NCBI GenBank assembly: GCA_946406115.1
Contig: OX291549.1
Span: forward strand, 21,413,901 to 21,477,900
DNA from: Apoda limacodes
Taxonomy: Eukaryota; Arthropoda; Insecta; Lepidoptera; Limacodidae
Length of the DNA: 64,000 nucleotides
Direction of reading: 5' to 3'
Below the pieces are notes generated by a model. The model saw only the letters and a program-made list of their open reading frames with translations, was not told the DNA's origin and ran no database searches. This document shows, piece after piece, positions 55,386 through 64,000 of this stretch. The translations under genes were made by a program, and so were the position numbers. Numbering within the stretch: position 1 is the stretch's first letter; every line of letters starts with the position of its first letter.

Positions 55386-56175
55386 CTGATACCCCGATTT
55401 TGATAATTGTGACTAGGTGAAAGTAGCCCGAGGTGCAGTTGTCCCAATCCCACATCAGTATCTTGGACCGTGTCCTAGCGCGACAGCAAATGTTTTTCAA
55501 ATACACAGAAAAAGGTATTTGCTTGGTTGGAATATTTCCTCTTAAATGAGTTACCACTCTCTCTATCTGTTACATTTTCGTTACTAAACTGCTGAAAGAT
55601 TTTGATGAATTTTAGTACGCAGATAGCTTAAACCTTAAGAAAGGACTTAAGCTATTTTAAAATGGTTCTCTCCTAGTTTTACTGGTAGTGTGAAAGATTT
55701 TAAAATAAACTATTGTATCTATGTTGTTATGGAAGGCATATGAGGAAATAGTACTTAAATATGTTTATAAAACTATGTAGGTATAAGAGTCTTTTGTACA
55801 ACATACACGTGTTTATAGGAAAAGGAAACAGAATTGTGAGAAAGTTCGTCTACAGTGCAACTAGGAACTGAGAAACTAGGTCACTTCAAGAGAAATGTGA
55901 ATATGAATGTGCCAACGAGCCAACTGATCCGTTTAGCTCATTAAGAGATTGTGTTTGCAATATAATGGAACAGAAATATAAGGGTCGGATAAGCGGAGTG
56001 AGTTTGGCAGACTAATTTACGTTTACGGGCAGTTTGAGGGCAATCAAATGACGCACACAGTCCAAGCTTTGCCAAATATGACGTAAACAGTTATGCTACT
56101 TCCATGTTATATGATTTTTGCGAATAAATAAGCTATTTTTAGTTGTATCCGTTATTTTTAGGATTCTGGTCTTAA
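55386..56175. other. No supported gene
   Basis: AT-rich. 55570-55640 ('ctgctgaaagattttgatga') may be a lead-in fragment of the RTE-associated repeat. Confidence 0.35.
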
Positions 56176-56189
56176 AGTGTTACATTATT

Positions 56190-56525
56190 ACCAGCTTCTG
56201 CCAGCGGCTCTATCTGCCCTTAATTTGGTTATCGGTGTCGGATTCTTTCAGCAACTCCTTGATTATACTAGAGAAGTTTGTTGTAGCTAGCCATAGCTGC
56301 AACTATTATTCGTTCTTGGAATTCGGGGATACTTACTCCCGCGGTAACTTTTGAATTTCCCGAGAGAAAATAGGGCCTTTGTCCTTCCCCGGGACTCAAA
56401 CCATCTCCACACGAAATTTCATCTAAATCGGTTTAGCTGTTCCTAATCCACCCAGTGTTTGAAGTGTCATTGAGTAACAAACAAACAAACATCCAAGCTT
56501 TCGCATTTATGTAAAAGCTGGTAAT
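56190..56525 (-). repeat. RTE-associated 3' repeat
   Basis: 'ttctgccagcggctctatct', 'ttggttatcggtgtcggatt', 'ttgtagctagccatagctgc', 'ttccccgggactcaaaccat' and 'ctaaatcggtttagctgttc'; same family as 47240, single unit. Confidence 0.5.
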
Positions 56526-56639
56526 TAATGGATTTTGCTAGCGGCTTGATCCGCCCTAAATTTAGCGCCCTAAACTCCTTAAATTATACTGATGAATTTT
56601 GAAAATTGGTCCAGCCGTTTGAGCGCGTAGAAGTAAAAA

Positions 56640-56935
56640 ACATACACATTCACAAACCTTCTCACACTAGGCCGGTTTTATACTTTGCAGCACACACTAT
56701 AATCACAGCAAGCTTAAATCTTGTTTGTTTTACTGTTTTTACGATAGAAAAAAAACAACAAAAATGGTTTTTTCTAGGCAATCTGCCGTTTTTACACATA
56801 TTAAATATAAATTTCAGGCATATATCTACTGTCTAAAAGATAGACTCCAGCAAAGGTCGGACGGACGGACAGACAGACAACAAAGGCTTATTAATAGGAC
56901 TCCGTTGGCAGCCTTCGTATACGGAACCCTAACAA
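56640..56935 (+). repeat. Interspersed repeat ending TACGGAACCCTAA
   Basis: 'ggccggttttatactttgca', 'tttactgtttttacgataga', 'ggtcggacggacggacagac' and the end 'cgtatacggaaccctaacaa'. Related to 15180-15500 and, by its end, to 58070-58556. Confidence 0.5.
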
Positions 56936-57139
56936 AAGTTTGTATCTGCTTACCTACTCTTAAGCATATCTTAGCAGAAAATAAAATACGAGAAATAAAA
57001 TTTATAACTCTTTTTATCCGTTGGCGCTAAGCCGGTTAGATTTATCGAGATTGCGAGCTCGTAGAGTATCTGACTGATCTGGAACCTTATGGGGAACAGT
57101 CTCGAGTTATTAGGACTGGAATTCGAGAAAAAAATGTAT

Positions 57140-57330
57140 AAAAGTCTTAGTTTTTCTCTAAGGATTACAGTATGAGGTTCTTCAAGAAATAAGTTATTGG
57201 ATTTTTTAAGGGTCGGCAACGCGCGAGTGATACCTCTGGTGTTACAAGTGTCCCTAGGCTACGGTGACCGCTTACCATCAGGCGGACCGTATGCTTGCTT
57301 GCCACCTCAGTGGTATGATAAAAAAAAATA
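57140..57330 (+). mobile_element. Jockey-type LINE 3' tail
   Basis: 'gtttttctctaaggattaca', 'gaggttcttcaagaaataag', 'ggtcggcaacgcgcgagtga', 'ggtgaccgcttaccatcagg' to 'gccacctcagtggtatgata' and poly-A. Confidence 0.7.
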
Positions 57331-58065
57331 CCTCTCAAAACCAGTAAATGTACTTGCATGCATACAGTTACAGGTAAGACCTACTTCCATACATTTTTCT
57401 TTAATCCTTCTAATTCCCGACTCTGGCGTACTCGAGCCTTCTGCTCGGTTTGGCTTCCTCTTCGTGAAGATAATCAATGCAATTGTAATTACACAAATAT
57501 CCGTCTATTAGGTATCGAATATTTATTATTATGAATAGTAATATTTATTTGTATTATTATGTAATGCATTTTTATGTTAACCGTTGAGAGTGTCTCCAGT
57601 TGATAATTAAAAAAAATTCTAGTTACATATATATAATTTCTTTTAACTACTACTCTTTTGTGGTAGTCAGTCTTTTTAAATTTCTATTATTTTATCTACG
57701 ACATATTTTTTTTTAATAATTAAAGTAGAAAAGTTCTCTCTTGCCGCTTTGGGTAGGGGGAGATGGGGTATCTAAGATGGGATGTAGCTATTCCTCTACT
57801 GAATGTCGCTTTATCATCACCAACCCAGTCTTTTGGTTATTGTTTTCATTAAGAATAAAACTTCTTACATTTCCTTGTCATGAAGTTTAGTTGATATTTT
57901 TTTTTATTCGAAAATTCAAAATGTCTACTAGAACGTTCGAAAATGGACAAATCTAGTCAATCTTACATACATTTTAATTAAAGCAACACCTTTTTATATT
58001 TTTAAACTAAATAATTGGGATTAAGGATTAATAAATTCTTAGTGGTATAAAGAAAAATTAAGAAA
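57331..58065. other. No supported gene
   Basis: AT-rich with several T runs; nothing recognised. Confidence 0.4.
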
Positions 58066-58069
58066 CATC

Positions 58070-58556
58070 GGCCAAGTGCGAGTCGGACTCACGCACGAAG
58101 GGTTCCGTACCATTATCTATAAAACCGGCAAAAGATTTTATTCTACCACTTTGTCGGCTTGCTCAATGTGTATATTCCTGCCAAATTGCAGCTTTCTCGT
58201 ATTAGTGGTTTTGAACTAAGCCGCGGACAGACGGACGGACGGACGACATGGCGAAACTATAAGGGTTCCTTGTTGACTACGGAACCCTAAAAAGTGTATA
58301 TACGAATAAAAAATCTTACCTCCTTTCTTTGCGTGTAGGTAGGTACCCTAAAAAATTTTTTTCTTCAAGATTTTCTATATTACCACTTTGTTGGCGTGAT
58401 TAATAAGTATTAATAAGTATGTATGTTTCTATATTCGTTCCAAATTACAGCTTTCTGACACTAATCTCTGAGCTAAGCTGCGGACAAACAGAGACAGTCG
58501 GACATGGCAAAACTATACATACCCTTATCCTTGTTGACTACGGAACCTTAAAAACG
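58070..58556 (+). repeat. Two adjoining copies of GTTCCGTACC/GACTACGGAACC repeat
   Basis: First copy 58070-58290: 'ggccaagtgcgagtcggact', 'gaagggttccgtaccattat', 'cggacagacggacggacgga' and end 'ttgactacggaaccctaaaa'. Second copy, lacking the head, 58355-58556: 'attaccactttgttggcgtg', 'gcggacaaacagagacagtc' and the same end. The LINE at 58567 inserted at or near the end of the second copy. Confidence 0.6.
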
Positions 58557-59787
58557 GACCATTGAATTGAATTGTTGAATTTGTTTTAAAACTAGCATCA
58601 TCTACAATCAACTCAAAGTCCTGACAAGAATTCCTAGCTTTACCAGTTTCATTATTTATTATGTTCCATGTAGTTTTTATTTTATTTGTTGAATTTTTTA
58701 CTTTATGTCTGAGGTAAATTGCTTTTGCAACAAGACAGACCTTTTTAAAGGTTTTTGAGTATTTTTTTAAATATTGCCAAAATATTTGGCTATTATTATA
58801 TGTTTTTTCTTTATATAATTCATACAGTTTACGCCTACTTTTATGAATACCTGGGGTAGCCCATTCACTAAAACTAAAGCGACTGGAAATAAGTTTCTTT
58901 TTTGCAGTAAATATTTTATTATACTCTGTAGTAATAGTGTCAAGAACAGTATTGTACATATCATTTGGGTTGCCATTATAAAGCAAATCTGGAAGTTTAT
59001 GCATTAAGTTAGATTTAAATGATTCAACCCGTTTAGTTGTTATTGGTATAAATTTAATTTCCTTTTTAGTAATACTATTCTTTCTTTCTAAAACCACTAA
59101 CTGTCCACAATGATCTGACTCTAGATTGCTTATAATTGATTTTTGAATTGGTTTTATATCAGTAAATATATTGTCGATGCAAGTGGCACTGGATACAGCA
59201 ATTCTAGTTGGTTCACAAAACAAATTATTTAAATTAAAAGACTGAAATAAGGCAAGCAATCTGGTGCTTAATGAGCTATTTTCCAAAATGTTTATATTGA
59301 AGTCTCCACAAACAATGATTTGTTTATTAGAATTGCTGATTTTATTTAGCACTTCTTCCATAACTAATTCAAAATTATCATAAATTGCACAAGGCGGCTT
59401 GTATACACTCACATCAATGAGATGCTCAACTTCTATACAGGACAGCTCGGCAGTTCGCTCAACTGAGAGGCTCACAATGTCTTTACGTTCCTTAAACTTT
59501 AGCTGTTTATTAACTAAAATTAAAGAGCCACCATGGATAGCATTTACTCGGCTGAACGAACTTCCCACCTGGTGATTAGTGAAATTGAACACCAACTGGT
59601 GGCTGCGTAGCCAGTGTTCAGTGATACATAAAATGTCAATCTTTTGGCAGTTTATGAACAATTCAATTTCTAGTTCTTTCTGAGACATTCCTTGTATATT
59701 CTGATGCACCAGGTTCAATGGAATATTATTTTTAGTATGACAAAGTTTATTTTTTTGTTTCTGTTTGCATAAAACTTGAGTAGACAT
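58525..59787 (-). CDS. LINE AP-type endonuclease, C-terminal part cut by inversion
   Basis: Endonuclease domain of the LINE ORF2, which nicks the target DNA. Residues about 25-230 form the exonuclease-endonuclease-phosphatase fold: HQNIQGM (28-34), TEHWL with the metal-binding Glu (56-60), YKPP (129-132), GDFN (161-164), CIDNIFTD (203-210) and SDH near 224-226. All key residues are present. Residues after NSTIQ (the final ~14) are read from flanking DNA because the ORF is cut at 58567; in an unrearranged element it would continue into the reverse transcriptase now at 60746. Start ATG follows ORF1 by about 75 nt. Confidence 0.85.
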   Translation of the reverse strand: MSTQVLCKQKQKNKLCHTKNNIPLNLVHQNIQGMSQKELEIELFINCQKIDILCITEHWLRSHQLVFNFTNHQVGSSFSRVNAIHGGSLILVNKQLKFKERKDIVSLSVERTAELSCIEVEHLIDVSVYKPPCAIYDNFELVMEEVLNKISNSNKQIIVCGDFNINILENSSLSTRLLALFQSFNLNNLFCEPTRIAVSSATCIDNIFTDIKPIQKSIISNLESDHCGQLVVLERKNSITKKEIKFIPITTKRVESFKSNLMHKLPDLLYNGNPNDMYNTVLDTITTEYNKIFTAKKKLISSRFSFSEWATPGIHKSRRKLYELYKEKTYNNSQIFWQYLKKYSKTFKKVCLVAKAIYLRHKVKNSTNKIKTTWNIINNETGKARNSCQDFELIVDDASFKTNSTIQFNGPFLRFRSQQG

Positions 59788-59861
59788 AGATTGTTTAATA
59801 TAATCATTATTAATGTTGGAATTATATAATATGCCAAAGTGGTCCTTTGTTGTCTGAAAAT

Positions 59862-60725
59862 TTAATTTAAATTATTATATGTCAAATTATTATACTGCTC
59901 AATAGAAGCAGGTTGTTTAGCTAAATGACTAGCTGAAATGTCAATTACACTATTATAATTGCACTGCTCAATGGAAGCAGGTTGTTTAGCCAAATACTTG
60001 GCTGAAATGTCAATTACACTACTATAATTACACTGCTCAATAAAAGCAGATTGTTTAGCCAAATTATTGGCTGTGGTATTAATATAAAATGATAGCGACA
60101 AGGCTAACACTCTAGTACAATGGTGTGTGAGATAATATTTATGTCTTGTCCTTATATAATTATGTCTAAAAATACTGTTAGTATCTATCACATGAAAGGT
60201 ATTGTTATTGCTAGATATCGTATGCAAAGCTAAATTTAACTCACATCTAAGGTTGTTTTCCTCCTGTGGCAAACCCTTACAATAGGGAAATGTAAACATT
60301 ACAATTTTTTTTACTTTAAGTGTGCTTATACTATTATAATATTGTCTTAATTCACTTTTATTTACATTACCCCTGTTACCGATAAATATTACTAATGTAG
60401 AGGATGGAGTGATTTTGTCAGACTTAATTAAACTTCTCATTATACTAACATAATTGGCATTTGGCATACAAGTATTTAAAACTGGTTGTCCTACACTTGA
60501 GCTGAGAAAGTGTCCAAAACCTTTCCCCATTTCATCGCAAAACATTACTATATTGTCATCAACATTACATTTTTGTGAAACACTAGTTGAGTGAGAACTG
60601 TTGTGAGCATATGATTGTTGCTCGGATTCCAAACTGACACACATTGATGACTGAGGTGTTGGTAAAAGTAGTAACGAGGCTGCACAATCCGGCTGTGAAT
60701 CGCTGAGGCGTTTACAATCACACAT
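59862..60725 (-). CDS. LINE ORF1, esterase-like (SGNH) protein, N-truncated
   Basis: A 287-codon frame directly upstream (minus strand) of the endonuclease. Residues 58-210 resemble the SGNH/esterase-like ORF1 domain of CR1 elements: VMFCDEMGKGFG (block I position, but without the usual Ser), VIFIGNRGN (113-121, GxN block) and YYLTHHCTR (197-205, C-terminal His block). This is family-level resemblance by eye. The missing nucleophile suggests a binding rather than enzymatic role, or decay. The C-terminus is made of a 23-residue tandem repeat. The ATG lies within 25 nt of the inversion joint, so the true N-terminus is probably lost. Confidence 0.65.
   Translation of the reverse strand: MCDCKRLSDSQPDCAASLLLLPTPQSSMCVSLESEQQSYAHNSSHSTSVSQKCNVDDNIVMFCDEMGKGFGHFLSSSVGQPVLNTCMPNANYVSIMRSLIKSDKITPSSTLVIFIGNRGNVNKSELRQYYNSISTLKVKKIVMFTFPYCKGLPQEENNLRCELNLALHTISSNNNTFHVIDTNSIFRHNYIRTRHKYYLTHHCTRVLALSLSFYINTTANNLAKQSAFIEQCNYSSVIDISAKYLAKQPASIEQCNYNSVIDISASHLAKQPASIEQYNNLTYNNLN
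59895..60065 (-). repeat. 69-bp tandem repeat in ORF1, ~2.5 units
   Basis: CTGCTCAAT starts recur at 59895, 59964 and 60033, exactly 69 bp apart. Each unit codes for a 23-residue block like LAKQPASIEQCNYNSVIDIS. Period is a multiple of three, so length changes keep the frame. Confidence 0.9.
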
Positions 60726-60742
60726 ACTGTGATTGAGTTGTA

Positions 60743-62419
60743 ATGATTCAAGTTGCCTTTGAACAGTTTTTTAGGAATATCCCATTCAAAACAACTGAAC
60801 ATCTAAACTCAAGTCCAATCTTAGCAGAAAAATTATTAAAAGCTAGTGCTCCTGAATGTAACGTTCCCTTTGTATTTAAAAACATTAGTCCTACAGATTT
60901 CATTAATACATTTAAAACATTAGAAATTAAAAACACCACAGACCTTTGGGGACTTTCTGTAAAAACTATAAATTCAATTATTCATGTTATAGCACAACCC
61001 TTAGCCATTATATTTAATAGTTGTGTTGATAGTGGTGTGTTTCCTGATGAGATGAAACTTAGCAAAGTTATACCTCTTTTTAAATCAGGTAGTTCAACAG
61101 ATCCTAATAATTTTCGGCCTATTTCAATACTACCTATACTCAGTAAAGTTTTTGAAAAAATCATACTTTGTCAAATGTTAAGCCATTTCTGTATTAATGA
61201 GCTACTTAGTAGTAAATAGTTTGGCTTTATGAAAGGCCGTTCCACAACCGATGCAGGAGTGGCACTATTAAAAAATATATATAACGCCTGGGAGGATTCG
61301 CATGACGCCCTTGGAGTGTTTTGTGATTTATCTAAGGCATTTGACTGTGTTCAACATGAAAATCTCATCAGGAAGCTACATCACTATGGTATTAGAGGCA
61401 AAGCTCTCGACCTTTTGACATCCTATATGAGTAGGAGAGTACAGAAAATAGATGTCAACGGTGAAAGATCTCCGGGATCAGCAGTCACTATAGGAGTCCC
61501 TCAGGGCTCAATTTTAGGTCCTTTTCTATTTCTTATTTACATTAACGATCTCCCATATAATGTAAAAAACCATGACATTGTCTTATTTGCTGATGACACC
61601 TCTTTGCTTTTTAAAGTTAAGAGACGACAGACATGTTATAATGAATTAAATGATGCCCTTTCTAAAATTGTAAATTGGTTTAACGCTAATAATTTGTTAC
61701 TTAATGAAAAAAAAACCAAATGTGTTAAATTTACATTACCAAATGTTAGTCAGAGACAGACATGTATTAATATTAATGGCGAGCAATTAGAACTTGTTAA
61801 TTCAACAGTCTTTCTTGGCATAACGCTGGACTCCAAACTTCAATGGGGTCCTCATATTCATAACCTAGCCAAAAAACTTAGCTCTGCTGTGTATGCGATC
61901 AAGAAAATAAGACAATTGACCGATGTCGACACTGCAAAAATAGTATATTTTAGCTATTTCCATAGTTTAATGACATATGGTATCCTATTGTGGGGTAGCG
62001 CTGCTGATGTAAATACAATATTTTTGTTACAAAAAAGGGCAATTCGTGCTATTTATAAATTAGGATCTAGGATATCTCTGAGGGATAGGTTTAGGGAAGT
62101 AAAAATTTTAACTTTAGTGTCTCAGTACATATATGAAAATCTTTTATATGTACATAAAAATATCAATAGTTTCAGCAAGAAAAGTGACGTTCACAAAGTA
62201 AATACTAGAAGTAAAAATAAGCTGTTGGTGCATGATACACGTCTACACAAAATAAGTAACTCTTTTATGGGGCAATGTATACACTTTTACAACAAAGTTC
62301 CCAATAAAATTCAAAATCTATCAATAAGTAAATTTAAATCTTTTATCAAGCAGGTACTTTGTAAAAAGGCATACTACAATATTTCAGACTATGTAAATGA
62401 TAAAAATCCTTGGGACTGA
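60743..62419 (+). pseudogene. LINE reverse transcriptase, one in-frame stop
   Basis: A 559-codon frame interrupted only by TAG at 61217-61219. Before the stop: SKVIPLFKSGSS and NFRPISILPILSKVFEKII. After it: FGFMKGRSTTDA, FCDLSKAFDCVQH (first catalytic Asp), GVPQGSILGPFLFLIYIND, LFADDTSLLF with the FADD catalytic pair, VFLGITLD, then the connection region SYFHSLMTYGILLWG and LQKRAIRAIY, ending FIKQVLCKKAYYN...stop. In relatives the position of the stop usually holds Gln, so one C-to-T change explains it. The frame starts at the inversion joint, so ATG 60743 is incidental. Reverse transcription of the element RNA would be its role. Confidence 0.9.
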
Positions 62420-62700
62420 TGATGCTCAATTACAGGATGCATAAAATGGAAATAACATAAAATTTTACGACTAAAAATCTTTTATTTAAAACATTAATTG
62501 TATTTTAGTTTATTTAAGTGTTTTTAAAAGAGTAACTATCGAGTTTCTTGCCGGATTCTTCTCGGTAGAAATCAACAACATTGTGAACCGGCGGGAAGGT
62601 GGGAGGGTTCAAAAAATAATATTTTATAACTTTGACGATTCAAAAGTGATTGTAAAATCCTTATTTGAATAAACCATTTTGACTTTGACTTTGACTTTGA
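62420..62700 (+). other. LINE 3' UTR and TTTGAC tail
   Basis: 'gagtttcttgccggattctt' and 'ttgacgattcaaaagtgatt' precede 'cttatttgaataaaccattt' and three to four TTTGAC units (62677-62700). The tandem-repeat tail without poly-A is typical of the CR1/L2-like group. A decayed relative of this end lies at 7185-7240. Confidence 0.75.
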
Positions 62701-63575
62701 ATCAACTAGTAACCACCTGAAATAACTTGTCTTCTAGAATATTGGTAACAAAAAAACTTGTCCAAAATAATTTTGCTCCGTAAGTAGTACCTACATACTT
62801 GTATCACCCTTAAGAATAAGATTAATAGCATTCAAAAGACATTGTCATCAATATCCAACTTCGTAATGGGTTTGCGTTGTCACACTGCCTGTGAAAAGTC
62901 TGCCTTGTCAGTTTAAATAGTGACGGGCATCCAGAAACGTTCACAAATTTTATTGGTTACGTCACTGTATCATTCCTACGAGTGAACAGGCGGACTGACA
63001 CACACACCTGAGGATTCTATAAGGATTCCGCCTATTTCAGCTATGGATCTCTAAAAATATCCATTTGTATGTGCTCAAGAATGAAACTGTGCTCATTAAT
63101 AAACATACATCTATATCTATACTCATTTATATAGTGAGAGAGCGGATTTCTATGTAAAAAAAAATAGTATTATATATACAAATTTTACGCCTAAACGTCT
63201 CTCTATCTATCAGTCCACTTATGTCCATTTTACGAGAGAACTAGTTATCTGGTTTTTGTTTAATTTCTATAATATCAAGGACCTTTTTAGGATTAGTCTG
63301 GCCTATTCGGACTCTGGAATTGAAGATAAAAATGTATGCAAGTACATTCGCGGATTCGAGCGGTAAGTTAGACTTCCATAAATTTTTGGATTGAATTGCA
63401 GAGTTCGAATAGCTCGAGACTATTCACACTAAGGTTCCTGGTCAGGTTATAGGAATATATTAAATTAAGTACAGACGATAATTGTTAATAAAGTAAAAAA
63501 AAAAGTTACTTTAAGGGCGCTTAGAGATATATCAAATTGATGTAAAACTGACGTTTAAGTTAATAAAATAAAATA
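62701..63575. other. No supported gene
   Basis: AT-rich flank of the LINE. A weak word 'ctaaacgtctctctatctat' near 63190 may belong to the lead-in of the RTE-associated repeat. Confidence 0.4.
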
Positions 63576-63579
63576 GTAA

Positions 63580-63830
63580 TATTATAAATGTAAAAGTTTG
63601 CATGTTTGTTAGAAATGACGCTAAAAACATCAAACGAATCGGAATGAAATTAGGCACACATAAAGGTTAGGTCTTGGAATTGGACATAGGCAAAAATTCC
63701 TCGCTATTCAAAAGCTTAAACGAACTGTAGCTACAACTATAGCTTGCTATAGCAAACTTCATTAGTATTCAGGAGTTTAACGCCGATAACCGAATAAGGG
63801 ACGGGCGGAGCCGCTAGAATACAAGTATCG
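63580..63830 (+). repeat. RTE-associated 3' repeat, single unit
   Basis: 'atattataaatgtaaaagtt', 'caaacgaatcggaatgaaat', 'gctacaactatagcttgcta', 'aacgccgataaccgaataag' and the end 'gacgggcggagccgctagaa'. Same family as 26040. Confidence 0.5.
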
Positions 63831-64000
63831 AGATGACGTGAGAATCTCACGCCTTTGACCGAATTTAGCTCGGAAGACTGGTTTAATATTTTGACATGTT
63901 TAATTATAATTACCAAATAAAAAAAAATGCTTAATAATGCCTTATCATAAATATTATAACCCTTAAACAGATATTACCAGCAGTACGTATACGCGCACTT

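Larger units (their letters stand above)
58567..62700. mobile_element. CR1/Jockey-type LINE with 5' inversion
   Basis: Best preserved element of the window. On the minus strand, 60745-58567 carries ORF1 then endonuclease; on the plus strand, 60746-62700 carries reverse transcriptase, a 3' UTR and a TTTGAC-repeat tail. Endonuclease coding breaks off after ...NSTIQ at 58567 and the other half resumes with IQVAFEQFF at 60746, sharing ATTCAA, so hardly any element sequence is lost. Inverted 5' part to the left, upright 3' part to the right is the twin-priming arrangement. The element is also 5'-truncated (starts within ORF1). ORF1 with esterase-like fold, APE endonuclease, RT and short tandem tail fits the CR1 group of the Jockey superfamily. 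Confidence 0.85.

Overview
This is a stretch of insect nuclear DNA, most likely from a moth or butterfly. It is AT-rich, has no bacterial-style gene packing, and is filled with repeat types I associate with Lepidoptera: LINEs ending in AATA/TAAA or TTTGAC repeats, tRNA-headed SINEs, RTE-type relics and short inverted-repeat transposons. The species call rests on pattern recognition only.

Layout. 0.3-0.9 kb: decayed Tc1/mariner-type transposase (minus). 2.3-7.1 kb: a tandem duplication of a ~1.37 kb block; the second copy is split by a 5'-truncated LINE (3862-5831), which is itself split by a tRNA-derived SINE. 8.3-9.8 kb: RTE-type reverse transcriptase relic and another LINE fragment. 9.88-10.48 kb and 34.26-34.91 kb: two opposed copies of a ~0.6 kb Helentron-like repeat. 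12.76-14.85 kb: an inverted-repeat DNA element with 11-bp target duplications that encloses a LINE fragment lacking its 3' tail. 15-16.3 kb and 40.3 kb: three fragments resembling 5S rRNA. 18.6-19.25 kb: transposase relic with an IDFSEN/GPTSQY core. 23.4 kb: short PIF/Harbinger-like coding remnant. 35.3-35.7 kb: small inverted-repeat element. 39.1-40.2 kb: RTE scraps with a 28-bp hairpin and several LINE tails. 51.57-52.90 kb: 1.33 kb foldback element. 58.57-62.70 kb: the best preserved element, a CR1/Jockey-type LINE whose 5' half (esterase-like ORF1 and endonuclease) is inverted against its 3' half (reverse transcriptase), the pattern expected from twin priming.

The only sequence that looks like host gene is a short candidate first exon (40590-40923, plus): GC-rich leader, ATG, about 29 codons and a CAG|GT donor. 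If real, much of the region to its right is intron. I see no tRNA, rRNA or other RNA gene likely to be functional, no CRISPR array and no virus genome. I found no convincing new biological system; the most interesting items are structural: the tail-less LINE fragment inside the inverted-repeat element, the twin-primed LINE, the 5S-like repeats, the Helentron-like pair and the nested duplication. Boundaries of old repeats are estimates made by eye.
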